Origin: Pleurocapsales cyanobacterium LEGE 10410
GTDB lineage: Bacteria; Cyanobacteriota; Cyanobacteriia; Cyanobacteriales; Xenococcaceae
Length of the DNA stretch: 49,293 bases
Assembly: GCA_015207195.1 (NCBI GenBank)
Contig: JADEXJ010000031.1
Location: 1 to 49,293 of the forward strand
Reading direction: 5' to 3'
Below the pieces are notes generated by a model. The model saw only the letters and a list, made by a program, of their open reading frames with translations, was not told the DNA's origin and made no database searches. Both the position numbers and the translations under genes were made by a program. This document shows positions 39,478 through 47,467 of the stretch, piece by piece; the first letter of the stretch is position 1; the number at the start of each line of letters is the position of its first letter.

Positions 39478-39520
39478 GCGAATGCGTTCTGGTCTGCGGA
39501 GCAGACACTGGTGCGAATGC
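39478..39520 (+). repeat. 35-bp palindromic insertion with 8-bp direct repeats
   Basis: GCGAATGC occurs at 39478-39485 and 39513-39520. Between them, GTCTGC-GGA-GCAGAC forms a hairpin. The length of 35 bp explains the +2 frameshift in the Cys-rich gene. Confidence 0.85.
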
Positions 39521-39732
39521 ACCGTGCCTGGACTAACAGCAATAGACTGCCCCAATAAAAATGAGTGTGGTACGATTATTCAACTGACCGAAGAAGATCG
39601 AGTCGAACTATATCGAGCCAGACTAGAGGATAACCGTCGCATTGTCGAACGAGTTCGCATGACTAGAGGACAGACAGCGAGTTATCTGCTGTCTACTAGA
39701 GGCTGTCCCCAAACCCCAGAAACTTTGGGAGT

Positions 39733-39803
39733 GACGCAGAGGCGAAGCCTCTTAGTCGTGCGCTAGCGCGACGATCTGCGCCTGTGGGCGCTGCGCCGTC
39801 GGA
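39733..39803 (+). repeat. Composite palindromic repeat
   Basis: Three dyads in a row, GAGGCGAAGCCTC, GTCGTGCGCTAGCGCGAC and GGGCGCTGCGCC, break the Cys-rich gene before GQLREAIASL. Ends not certain. Confidence 0.65.
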
Positions 39804-40329
39804 CAACTGAGAGAAGCGATCGCATCACTTGAGGAAACAATTAATGAGTTGAGCGCGGGCTATGTTGCCCCAGAAGGAGTTGAAGCCCATCGTTACTCAG
39901 TTAAAAGACCCTATGCCACTTACGAGTATAATAAGCTGACAGCTAAAAAAGCCATTTTTCCGCCACAGGTAAAAGAGGAAGAAGTAAAAGTAATTCATCT
40001 ATCCCGTGATGAAGATCCCCGTAATATTGTGGGGCGTTCTGGTATCGAACGTAGAAACAGATTATTGGCAATTGTAACTCAGCTTGAGGCAGCTACAGAT
40101 GTATTGAATAGTGCAAGAGAAGTTGCATCTACTGGTTCTATTGATGAGGTGGTGGCTGAAAAGATTACTAGGGCGCAAATATAAGATTTTGACAATGCAA
40201 TCTGTTTGGGTCGCGTGCCAAGACAAGTCTAAAATAATGCAATATATCCCTTAGGTATTCGGTTGAGATACGTTAAAAAATACCACATGTAATCCTTTTC
40301 AGACGATACTTTGCTTTTGCGCCTCACGG

Positions 40330-40756
40330 TCAAGCACGTAGCGATAGATACTCCTTAGAGTCTGTTGCAATTAATTCTATGCCTTTAAATGCAATTAGAG
40401 GAGAGGATATAGCTGTTAAGCTGGTTGTCTTTTCTGGATATTTGATGGCAAACAATTGAGCGATTGTAGCTCCAAGAGAGTGACCTATAATATGAATACA
40501 CTCGAGACGATAACGCTCAATGATAGACAGACAATCGTCTACCATGTCATCAATTGTGTATTGAAGTTGAGTCCTAGATTCTGGACGACACGGCTCGTAG
40601 TGGGTTGAAAACCCCATATCTCTCAAGTCAAAGCGGATGACCAAAAATTGCTGGTGCCATTGCGCCTGACACTAATAGTATCGCTGGACTTCCAAAACTA
40701 CCAAATGTCTCCGTATATAAAACGACATCTTTTCCCTTAACAATTAATTTATCCAT
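40330..40756 (-). pseudogene. Alpha/beta hydrolase, frameshifted and truncated
   Basis: From ATG 40756 the frame reads MDKLIVKGKDVVLYTETFGS then PAILLVSGAMAPAIF and stops (GHPL*). The other frame continues VIRFDLRDMGFSTHYEP, the nucleophile elbow IIGHSLGATIAQLFA, and ends LIATDSKEYLSLRA. Family members have about 20-30 residues between the oxyanion-hole GAMA segment and VIRFD, so a deletion plus frameshift is likely. The C-terminal half of the fold, including the catalytic His, is missing. It is a remnant. No intact copy is in the window. Confidence 0.75.
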
Positions 40757-40802
40757 TTGAGCTTATTTCAAATTTAGTGACCGATACTTTGAAGACATCA
40801 TT

Positions 40803-41999
40803 TCAATCGGATTCAGCCGACTCTTGTTCGACTGTTGCGATCGCCTGCTTAAGTTCTTCAACCAATTCTGGCTCGGTGGTTTTGGCTAATAGCTCTTTTA
40901 AAGCAGCTGAATGAGCGGTTTTCAGTGCTAGCTCTGCCGAGACTTGGAGATCTGGTTCTACCCCAATTCCTTCCCAGTTGGTGTGCGTAATCGGGTTGAC
41001 TGCCCGACCTGTAGGAATAAAGATACCAAAATGGTCGTGGAGGGGTTCAAATCGACCAGGATTAGCTCCTCCTCCTGTGGTTTCACCAACAATGGTGGCT
41101 CGTTTTAGTTGTTTTAAGTTGTTGGCAAATTCTTCCGCACCTGAAAAGGTAAAGTTACTGGTCAATACGTAGACTGGCTTATCGAGATAACGCGCTCCTG
41201 GAACATAAGGCAATGTCCAATGTTGTTCGATGCGTTCGCAAAATTCTCCAGATTCATCTCGTTCGCGCCAGATTAGGTCATTTAAATGTACTGGTTTATC
41301 GTCGAATAAATAAGTTGAAATCAAGGCAACCAGATCGGGAGAACCACCACCATTCTTTCTAATATCAAAGATTAAGGCACTGGTATTACTTAAAAAATTC
41401 ATCGCCGCGATCGCCGTATCTCCTGCGGCATCTGGAGGCAAAAAGCCGCGAAAATCGAGATAGCCAATATTACCAGACAGTCGCTCGACCTTGTAAAAAC
41501 CAAAATTATCCCAAGCCATGCTGCGACGCTGTTTTTCTTGTTCCTTCGGGGATGGCAATCCCTCTGATTCCATTGGGGTCAATGGTTTGAAGCTATAGAA
41601 AACTTGAAGATGTTTGTCATTACTAATTGCTTGCAGGCGATCGCTCAAAGTCTCGGCAAATTCTGCTGCACTGGTAATCTCATTGTCTGCTAACTCTTGT
41701 AATTGAGTGCGAAGATCGTCTTGAATCCTTCGAGCGACTTTAGGGAAGACATATTCATCCAAAGTTGTAATTATCTTTTCAATTACCTGCGATCGCGTTT
41801 GACCATCGATCTGGCGATCGGGTTGTTCGCGGTTGGGAGGTTGAGAAAAGAGCGGTTGTGAGTAACTAAAAATAAACATTAGAGCAATTGTTATTAAAGT
41901 GACGCAAATCGTAATTTCCTCATATTGCTGAACCCTATATAAAACTAGAGATCCCCATGTAGAATAGATTGGCAGGAATTTGCCAATTACTCCTACCAA
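40803..41999 (-). CDS. S41-family (tail-specific/IRBP-like) peptidase
   Basis: The 398-aa protein has a membrane segment near its start (ICVTLITIALMFIFSYSQ, about 31-48), so the enzyme should be outside the cytoplasm. An IRBP-type N-terminal domain (about 70-130) contains LDEYVFPKVARRIQDDL. The peptidase core carries FDIRKNGGGSPDLVALISTY (about 212-231) and the serine nucleophile in SNFTFSGAEEFANNL (about 280-294); TIVGETTGGGANP follows. No PDZ domain is seen, in line with the IRBP-like subgroup. An alternative start at MFIFSYSQ is possible. No operon partner; it faces the downstream kinase-like gene with a 33-bp gap. Confidence 0.85.
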   Translation of the reverse strand: MVGVIGKFLPIYSTWGSLVLYRVQQYEEITICVTLITIALMFIFSYSQPLFSQPPNREQPDRQIDGQTRSQVIEKIITTLDEYVFPKVARRIQDDLRTQLQELADNEITSAAEFAETLSDRLQAISNDKHLQVFYSFKPLTPMESEGLPSPKEQEKQRRSMAWDNFGFYKVERLSGNIGYLDFRGFLPPDAAGDTAIAAMNFLSNTSALIFDIRKNGGGSPDLVALISTYLFDDKPVHLNDLIWRERDESGEFCERIEQHWTLPYVPGARYLDKPVYVLTSNFTFSGAEEFANNLKQLKRATIVGETTGGGANPGRFEPLHDHFGIFIPTGRAVNPITHTNWEGIGVEPDLQVSAELALKTAHSAALKELLAKTTEPELVEELKQAIATVEQESAESD

Positions 42000-42032
42000 G
42001 TCTCCCTTGCTACTAAGAATTCAGCTTTGTCT

Positions 42033-42560
42033 TTACTCGTTGTATGCCCTTGTAATCAATCGCCAAAATTCATCTAAATCTCTAGTAGATTGAAGATGGA
42101 ACACTTCCTTAGTTGTCTTTGCCTTTTCAACATACTCGCGATATTTAGGTGTAAGCTTTTGGTGGCACAACCAAACTATGTAATAGGCATTTAAGGTACT
42201 TTTGATTAACGGACTGTTCTCAGGATAGCCTTCAGGTGCTACCCACAAACTTTTAATCAATCGCTTTGTTACCCAAAAATAATGCTGGGGAACTGGCAGA
42301 TCGATATAGACTAAAGTATCTGCTGCTTCTAATCTTTTCCATACCGTATCTAAAGAACCAAATCCATCGATAATCCAACGATCTTGTTGTAAGATTTTTG
42401 CGTGGACGGTTTTATACTCCTCGTCAGGAACTTGCTCTCCTCCTGGTTTGTATTGAACGAGATCTAATACAATCAAAGGCAAACCAGTTGTTTGAGCCAG
42501 ACATTTGCTCAAGGTGGATTTACCACCTCCCGCATTTCCAAATACAGCTACTTTTTTCAT
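42033..42560 (-). CDS. P-loop kinase-like protein (topology modulation/adenylate-kinase type)
   Basis: I start at 42560 (MKKVAVFGNAGGGKSTLSKC), since upstream codons belong to the methyltransferase in another frame. Walker A is GNAGGGKST (about 8-16). The chain continues PLIVLDLVQYKPGGEQVPDE, WIIDGFGSLDTVWKRLEAAD and a lid-type RLIKSLWVAPEGYPENS. This is the FlaR/topology-modulation group of adenylate-kinase-like NTPases; substrate unknown. 10 bp after the methyltransferase stop, so it is the second gene of a two-gene operon. About 175 aa, the expected length. Confidence 0.8.
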   Translation of the reverse strand: MKKVAVFGNAGGGKSTLSKCLAQTTGLPLIVLDLVQYKPGGEQVPDEEYKTVHAKILQQDRWIIDGFGSLDTVWKRLEAADTLVYIDLPVPQHYFWVTKRLIKSLWVAPEGYPENSPLIKSTLNAYYIVWLCHQKLTPKYREYVEKAKTTKEVFHLQSTRDLDEFWRLITRAYNE

Positions 42561-42570
42561 GTTATATTTC

Positions 42571-43263
42571 CTACTCAGGTTTCTTTGCCACGATAAATGT
42601 GGCTTTATCTTTGCTGGGTTGCCATCGATATTCAATTTCACCCTCGACAGTCCCTTCAACGCGAGAAAGGGCTTGCCCGCATCTGACCCGCGCAACGGGC
42701 TGTCTCGCAAAACCCGCATCGGTCAAACTTTTAATTAAATCTTGTGCGCTAAATACCCTGACTAAAGGAAAGAAGCCTAAAGCCTTACCAATAGGTGCGA
42801 TTAGTTTAAACCACCCCATAGTGTCTCCCATACACATAGTACTGGTGACAAAAATTCCCCCTGGTTTGAGCATTTGATAGACTTTAGCAATCGCACTTTC
42901 TTTATTTTCTAGCAGATGCAAGATACTCAGTCCTAATACGGCATCATAAGTAGAATCTTCAACTTCTAATTTTTCAATGGTCAATTGTTCAAAGGTAATA
43001 TTCTCAATACCTTGAGCCTCTGCTTTACCTTGAGCAATTTCGATCATTTCTGATGAAATATCGATCGCCCGAATCTGTTTGACGTGGGATGCGTGAGTTA
43101 TTGCCGTCGATCCCGTACCGCAGCCGAACTCTAATACTTCCATGTCTGGTTTGAAGTATTCTTGGGTAACTTGTAGTTTCTTTTGATACGATGTCTCATC
43201 AGCAATGGGTCGTTTGGAATACTTATCGGCGATTTTGTCCCAATATTTAGTAGAAGTAGCCAT
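42571..43263 (-). CDS. Class I SAM-dependent methyltransferase with in-frame repeat
   Basis: The 230-aa protein (from MATSTKYWDKIADKYS, 43263) has motif I VLEFGCGTGSTAITHA (about 44-59), the acidic post-I IRAIDISSEMIEIAQ, and motif III MLKPGGIFVTSTMCMG. It is of the UbiE/Methyltransf_11 type with unknown substrate. Near the end GFARQPVARVRCGQALSRVE lies where relatives go from DAGF directly to EIEYRW: it is encoded by a palindromic repeat (about 42655-42713) that keeps the frame. Operon with the kinase-like gene. Confidence 0.8.
   Translation of the reverse strand: MATSTKYWDKIADKYSKRPIADETSYQKKLQVTQEYFKPDMEVLEFGCGTGSTAITHASHVKQIRAIDISSEMIEIAQGKAEAQGIENITFEQLTIEKLEVEDSTYDAVLGLSILHLLENKESAIAKVYQMLKPGGIFVTSTMCMGDTMGWFKLIAPIGKALGFFPLVRVFSAQDLIKSLTDAGFARQPVARVRCGQALSRVEGTVEGEIEYRWQPSKDKATFIVAKKPE
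42655..42713. repeat. Palindromic repeat in methyltransferase gene
   Basis: Outer arms GCGAGA (42661) and TCTCGC enclose GGGCTTGCCCGC and CGCGCAACGGGC dyads. In frame with the methyltransferase near its C-terminus. Ends uncertain. Confidence 0.65.
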
Positions 43264-43324
43264 TTTATTTAACATTAATCATCGAACATTTATCATTAGT
43301 GTTTGGTTGTGCTGTGAAGCGTAA

Positions 43325-43791
43325 TTATTTTTTAAATACCAGCAGCAGAATCAAAACACTCAATAGTAAAATCTCAGTACCTACTAAACTGTTAAGTACC
43401 TGAGCGTCTTCTGATTTGAGGATAAAATGCGTAACGAAGTCATGCCGTCCTAAAGGATACCGCTTCGCATATAGGCTTATCGCAATAGAGTATAAGGTAA
43501 AATTTGCAGCAGTAAAATACCGCCAAACAATAACCAAATCGACCATGCTAATCCTCGCCACAGCGCAATCGCGGCTACTAGATCGAAAATTAACAAGATG
43601 ATATCTAGCGATCGCCAAAGCAAAAGTGTGTCAGTCCAAGGTGTTCCTGTTAGTCCGAGAATATTACCGACATGAACCGTTGCGCCGTAGAGTAAAGCAA
43701 TCGCAATTATTTTGGTGTAAATTGCCGTCCAAGGTTGCTGTAATGCTGAAAGTAAATATTTGTGAGTTGAGGTAAAGTTCATTTTCTGCAT
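43325..43791 (-). pseudogene. Membrane protein gene broken by a palindromic repeat
   Basis: From 43791 the frame reads MQKMNFTSTHKYLLSALQQP with three membrane spans (IYTKIIAIALLYGATVHVG, LDIILLIFDLVAAIALW, SIWLLFGGILLLQILPY) and stops at 43477 (TLLR*). In another frame the original end continues VTHFILKSEDAQVLNSLVGT then EILLLSVLILLLVFKK, a fourth span. The repeat CGTCCTAAAGGATACCGC (43446 on) between them causes the break. Intact length would be about 150 aa. No family recognised. Confidence 0.7.
43446..43471 (+). repeat. 26-bp small repeat, also nested in the Toprim gene repeat
   Basis: CGTCCTAAAGGATACCGC and the next 8 bases are identical to 16694-16719. Here it stands alone and interrupts a membrane-protein gene. 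Confidence 0.85.
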
Positions 43792-43823
43792 CTTCTTTTT
43801 TTCTCCTGTGGTTGAGGTTATAA

Positions 43824-44477
43824 CTACCAGTACATAATCAAAGGAATTTCTGGTCGGAAATCTACAATCTTTTTGGTAGAGCGATCGTTTAATACTATTT
43901 CTATTAAATGCTCCTTACCACATTGAATCGAAAGTCTGTCCGCTCGATTTACAGTTTCAAGGACTTCATTGCGATCTGCTGATGGTATATGAATGCAGAC
44001 ATTACTAATAGCAAAAAAACTATTGATTTTTCCTTTGTTGACTAAAGATTTGGGTAGAGAAAAGGGAACATAAATGCAGAGGGGTTCAAAGATGTTCGTG
44101 GAATTTGCTCCGACATGAAAAGCGTTTGGTGGCTCGAAATAGATAGGTTGATAACTCCAACCATTAAACGGCATTTTTGAAGTTTCTAAATTAACACCGT
44201 CTTTTTGCCGTAAAATAACGCCAAATGGGGATGCACCAGAGTCTAGATCTCGTTCTGGAAAACGCAAATCTCTCCCCGAACCATTCTCTGCTTCTTCAGC
44301 ATCGCGAATCCAGATAAACTCCAGCATTCCATTGGCAAAGAAAAAGCGACGGTTAGAAGTACCTTGACCTGGATGTATATTTCGAGTTCCTTCCTCAAAC
44401 CCTTTAGCTATTAGTAAATCTGCTACCCTAGCTTCTGACTGTACCAGAATAAAAACGTGGTCTAGTTCTAAATTCAT
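43824..44477 (-). CDS. VOC/glyoxalase-fold protein
   Basis: The 217-aa product begins LELDHVFILVQSEARVADLL, the usual first strand and metal-ligand His of the vicinal-oxygen-chelate fold, then GTSNRRFFFANGMLEFIWIR, the second strand pair with Glu. A second, weaker module spans about 150-215 (FFAISNVCIHIPSADRNEVL, CGKEHLIEIVLNDRS). Substrate unknown; members include dioxygenases and resistance proteins. Single gene, 32 bp from a repeat-rich gap. Confidence 0.8.
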   Translation of the reverse strand: MNLELDHVFILVQSEARVADLLIAKGFEEGTRNIHPGQGTSNRRFFFANGMLEFIWIRDAEEAENGSGRDLRFPERDLDSGASPFGVILRQKDGVNLETSKMPFNGWSYQPIYFEPPNAFHVGANSTNIFEPLCIYVPFSLPKSLVNKGKINSFFAISNVCIHIPSADRNEVLETVNRADRLSIQCGKEHLIEIVLNDRSTKKIVDFRPEIPLIMYW

Positions 44478-44502
44478 AGCTCATTCTTCTCGAATCTATA
44501 AA

Positions 44503-44537
44503 GAGCGATTGGCTCTGCCACTGCCCTTTGGGCAATC
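44503..44537. repeat. Hairpin repeat between VOC and methyltransferase genes
   Basis: GCGATTG...CAATCGC arms with an inner GGCTCTGCCACTGCCC. It lies in the 72-bp gap between two minus-strand genes, so it could also act as a transcript-end or processing hairpin. Confidence 0.55.
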
Positions 44538-44549
44538 GCTGTATATTTC

Positions 44550-45248
44550 TTACCTTGAACTTTTAAATCCGATACAAACAAAGCTCGTGAGGCGAGTTAG
44601 TCCTATTGGAAAGGGAAAAAATTGTAAATTAGTTAATCCTGCTTCAGACATCAATGATGAAAGCTCTTCTGGAGAAAAACAACGATTGCCCCAATGCCAC
44701 TGAATCAACCTGCCGATCAATTTAGGCTGAGTAACAGCAAGGATTAATGGTGCTTCTGGACGCAACACTCTTACTATTTCCTTTAACCCCTGTTCTGGAT
44801 TAGGCAAGTGTTCGAGTACGTGGGCGCTGATGACCCCATCGAAGCATTCGTCGGCAAATGGCAACCTCCTCACGTCACTTTGACAAATTTGATGACTGAC
44901 GTTTGCTTGACTTAGTTTTTGATGGGCAATTTTTAGCATCTGAGGCGAAATATCAACTCCAGTAATGTGCGTTCTTGGAGCAATTATTTGAGCAAATGCC
45001 AGGCTAAATGCTGCTGTGCCAATTCCACAATCACAAATCGTCAAATTGTCTTGCCAGTGAGGTAGAAGATCGGCATTTTTTAGTGATTTCCATAGCTGAC
45101 GATAGGCATGGCAATACCCTAGAAGACTAAGATGCTCGTGCCACTGAAGTGCTGCTTTATCATAGGTTTGAGACAGTTGCGCGACTGTAGGATAAACTCG
45201 TTGAAGAGAAACTCGCCACCATCCGATTGTCCATTCCATTGCTTTCAT
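44550..45248 (-). CDS. Methyltransf_11-type SAM-dependent methyltransferase
   Basis: The 232-aa protein has motif I TICDCGIGTAAFSLAFAQII (about 69-88; the usual G-x-G-x-G is CGIGTAA), post-I HITGVDISPQMLKIAHQKL, motif II DGVISAHVLEHLPNPEQGLK and motif III VLRPEAPLILAVTQP. This layout fits the UbiE/COQ5-like group. Substrate is unknown. The C-terminal strand ends LTSFVCIGFKSSR. A start at MEWTIGWWRV (45239) is possible. Neighbouring genes do not suggest a pathway. Confidence 0.8.
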   Translation of the reverse strand: MKAMEWTIGWWRVSLQRVYPTVAQLSQTYDKAALQWHEHLSLLGYCHAYRQLWKSLKNADLLPHWQDNLTICDCGIGTAAFSLAFAQIIAPRTHITGVDISPQMLKIAHQKLSQANVSHQICQSDVRRLPFADECFDGVISAHVLEHLPNPEQGLKEIVRVLRPEAPLILAVTQPKLIGRLIQWHWGNRCFSPEELSSLMSEAGLTNLQFFPFPIGLTRLTSFVCIGFKSSR

Positions 45249-45329
45249 AATTTTTAGTCTGCGATATCTAATTTTTGTTCAGTAGCATTCTCAATAATGA
45301 AGCTGTTAGCGGTCGAAGATAGGATTGTC

Positions 45330-45737
45330 TCACGCTTTCTGTCTACGCCACTTCCAAGCACACCAGATAACTACTGACAGAGCGACAATTTCTATAGCTG
45401 CAAAGAATATATCGTCAAGATCTTTGACTCCATTATTGATAATCATGGCGATCGTTATTGCACCTGCGATGATGTTTGCCCAGCGATTTACTCGATACTT
45501 CAAGACCCGCGAGAGGAGAACCATAGAAATTGGAATTTCTGCCATAATTCCGCCTATTAGCATAAGTCCTTCAGTTATTTGAACGCCGTTGACAACTCCT
45601 GTCATGATTTCTTCTAGAAAGCCAGGTCTACCAAACTCATGAAGATCTCGGAAAATCATATTAAACAGTACAAAGATCCATAATGTAGAAAGCAAAGCTT
45701 TAATATCCATACCGATGGTTTTGCGGTTGGAAATCAT
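45330..45737 (-). CDS. DUF6326-family membrane protein
   Basis: The 135-aa protein has four predicted membrane helices: ALLSTLWIFVLFNMIF, EGLMLIGGIMAEIPISMVLL, WANIIAGAITIAMIINNG and FFAAIEIVALSVVIWCAW. The phrases EIPISMVLLSRVLKYRVNRW and IFRDLHEF resemble the DUF6326 family of small membrane proteins. It lies downstream of a MerR-type regulator on the same strand (62-bp gap) and may be its target. Confidence 0.7.
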   Translation of the reverse strand: MISNRKTIGMDIKALLSTLWIFVLFNMIFRDLHEFGRPGFLEEIMTGVVNGVQITEGLMLIGGIMAEIPISMVLLSRVLKYRVNRWANIIAGAITIAMIINNGVKDLDDIFFAAIEIVALSVVIWCAWKWRRQKA

Positions 45738-45798
45738 TTTCGTACTCCTGTATTGGAACGATGTTGAAATTAATATTTGCTTTTTGGCGATCGCATTG

Positions 45799-46653
45799 CT
45801 AGTTCGCTGACAGTAAATTAAGGTCTACTTCTCGCTTGCGGATGGGAAATTGAATTTCCGTTACAAAGTCTGAATCCCCTGGATGTTTGGGTAATTCCAG
45901 AAAAACTAACCGCACGGGACCCGCAAAAGCATAATGATTGGCTTCAACCCATTCACCGATCGCGTTGTGTCCTAGAAGTCTGGCACAGCAGTCTGTTGGC
46001 GGAATCAAGGTTGCCATTGTTGCTCCAGGTAGCGATCGCGTATCCAAAGTCAGACCATCATAAGTAGTTATAGGAGCATGATTAGTTTTATGCAGCAACC
46101 GTCCCGCTTCAAGATCGGTGCGATCGCTCGTTATACCATCCCCATGCACGACAACGGTCATCGCTCCATAAATATTATTATTCTTCTCAGGAAGAGCGTG
46201 CATCAAAGACCCAAACAGTTCTTCTCCTGAATGATTTTCTGGTAAGACCTTGCGTAGTCCGATCAGCCTTTGTTGGGGGACATCTTTGACTATCACATCC
46301 TTGACCAAGCTATCGCGGTTTTGAATTTGCTTGAGGCGGGTTTCAATAGTCCGTAGGCGTTGCAGTTCTGATAATACCTGTTGTTCTAACTCCGCTTTTT
46401 TGAGAGATAACATCCCCTGAATTTCTGTGGGAGAAATATCATCACGGACAAACCGTTGAATCTGATTTAACGATATTCCAAGATCCTTTAATGCCAAAAT
46501 ACGATTGAGTTCTGACAATTGACTCGCGCTGTAATAACGATGTCCGCTGGCGCGATCTATTTGGACGGGTTGAAACAAACCGATCTCATCGTAGTAACGC
46601 AGCAACCGCTTGGAAACCTGGGCGATTCGTGCATATTCCCCAATACTGTACAT
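45799..46653 (-). CDS. MerR-family regulator with GyrI-like effector domain
   Basis: The 284-aa protein has the MerR winged helix at its N-terminus (MYSIGEYARIAQVSKRLLRY, DEIGLFQPVQ, SGHRYYSASQL), a coiled coil (about 75-120), and a C-terminal GyrI/BmrR-type effector domain (about 120-280: VPQQRLIGLRKVLPENHSGE, ending VTEIQFPIRK). It likely binds a small hydrophobic compound and controls a nearby gene such as the DUF6326 protein. A near-dyad TACCTTTAAGATA at 46681-46693 lies between it and the divergent ferritin-like gene. Confidence 0.88.
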   Translation of the reverse strand: MYSIGEYARIAQVSKRLLRYYDEIGLFQPVQIDRASGHRYYSASQLSELNRILALKDLGISLNQIQRFVRDDISPTEIQGMLSLKKAELEQQVLSELQRLRTIETRLKQIQNRDSLVKDVIVKDVPQQRLIGLRKVLPENHSGEELFGSLMHALPEKNNNIYGAMTVVVHGDGITSDRTDLEAGRLLHKTNHAPITTYDGLTLDTRSLPGATMATLIPPTDCCARLLGHNAIGEWVEANHYAFAGPVRLVFLELPKHPGDSDFVTEIQFPIRKREVDLNLLSAN

Positions 46654-46680
46654 GATGTCTTCGCCTCCATTACTTCTCTG

Positions 46681-46693
46681 TACCTTTAAGATA
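46681..46693. promoter_or_regulatory. Candidate MerR operator
   Basis: TACCTTTAAGATA is a near-perfect dyad (TACCTT/AAGATA). It sits 27 bp before the MerR start and 56 bp before the divergent gene. MerR proteins bind such dyads in spacer-distorted promoters. Confidence 0.35.
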
Positions 46694-46749
46694 GGGGGTG
46701 ACGTAACGTGAAGTTCAAGAGAAAAGCAAAATTTCTTTACAATTACACT

Positions 46750-47199
46750 ATGGAAGATTTAGTAATTGCATTAAAATCTGAAGTGATGGGAGAAGCCTTT
46801 TTTCGTTCGGCATATTACGCTACGTTTTTTTCAGATCGTAGAAATAAAGCAAAAATGCTATGGCAGCTTGAAGTTCAAACGAAAACAAGAATTATCGAAT
46901 ATTTTCAAGCTAATCATATTAAAGTACCAAAATTAAAATGGGCAGCTCTTAAAGGTTCGATCTTCGGCATTTTTTATTCAATTATCCCTTGGTATATCGT
47001 CATTAAAGAAATACTCAAAGAAACAGAATATTATCTGGCGGTTTTTCATCGGCTTGAAAAACAGGCTAATGAAAAAGACAAAGAGCTATTTGAGTATATA
47101 GTTGCTCACGAAGTCGCAATCGCGAATTTTGCAGAAATTGAGTTGATAAATAGCAGTAACAACTCTCTAAAATCAATTGAATCATTGTTAAATAATTAA
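46750..47199 (+). CDS. Ferritin-like helical protein
   Basis: I start at 46750 (MEDLVIALKSEVMGEAFFRS); the upstream 42 bp of open frame are Lys-rich and overlap promoter space. The product is about 149 aa and helical, with EVMGEAFFRSAYYATFFSDR, WQLEVQTKTRIIEYFQ and ELFEYIVAHEVAIANFAEIE. The E-x-x-GE and E/HE spacing recalls the four-helix ferritin-like fold of rubrerythrin relatives, with possible iron ligands, but the full ligand set is not certain. A hydrophobic helix SIFGIFYSIIPWYIVIKEI could be membrane-associated. Divergent from the MerR gene, so possibly its target. Confidence 0.5.
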   Translation: MEDLVIALKSEVMGEAFFRSAYYATFFSDRRNKAKMLWQLEVQTKTRIIEYFQANHIKVPKLKWAALKGSIFGIFYSIIPWYIVIKEILKETEYYLAVFHRLEKQANEKDKELFEYIVAHEVAIANFAEIELINSSNNSLKSIESLLNN

Positions 47200-47336
47200 T
47201 CTAGTATATGCCAGAGTCAAGACAGACTTAACTTAATTAATATCTCTATGAGCAGGCGATCGCTATATAGCAACGGGAATGCTAGAAGAAAAGAACTAAT
47301 CCAATCAAAATATATATGCAAAGGCAAAAAAGCGGA

Positions 47337-47380
47337 TGCGACCCCGCGCCGCCGAAAGGCGCAAGGGAACGCGCACCAAG
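47337..47380 (-). repeat. Short form of the nested palindromic repeat
   Basis: On the minus strand CTTGGTGCGCGTTCCCTTGC ... CGCGGGGTCGCA is the same element as 16664-16735 but without the 26-bp inner repeat. Confidence 0.8.
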
Positions 47381-47467
47381 CAGCTATCTCCTGAATTAGA
47401 ATCATATAGACAGAAAGATGAGCAAAGGCATCAGCTTGAATATATTCGGCTGAGAATTAAGCATGAC
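47378..47467 (+). pseudogene. C-terminal gene fragment before the GNAT gene
   Basis: An open frame reading KQLSPELESYRQKDEQRHQL then EYIRLRIKHD* follows the repeat at 47337-47380. It resembles the charged tail of larger cyanobacterial proteins (for example Uma2-like nucleases), but the body is absent. The repeat may mark the break. It overlaps the GNAT start. Confidence 0.4.

Larger units (their letters stand above)
39423..40184 (+). pseudogene. Cys-rich protein gene broken by two palindromic repeats
   Basis: The original start at 39423 reads MPTELCAYGFSCTSMMNERE. A 35-bp insertion (39478-39512, direct repeat GCGAATGC at both ends) shifts the frame and yields an early stop. Removing it restores ...NERECTVPGLTAIDCPNKNE, followed by TIIQLTEEDRVELYRARLED and MTRGQTASYLLSTRGCPQTP. 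A second palindrome set at about 39733-39803 adds a TAG. After that the frame continues with GQLREAIASLEETINELSAG and RYSVKRPYATYEYNKLTAKK to TAA at 40184. The four Cys (C6, C12, then CT and CPNKNEC) suggest a zinc ribbon. It faces the MrfA-like helicase across an inverted repeat. Function unknown. Confidence 0.75.

Noticed and set aside
42561-42719. N-terminal extension of the kinase-like protein
   Set aside because: It is the methyltransferase and repeat DNA in another frame; Walker A proteins of this type begin MKKVAVFG.
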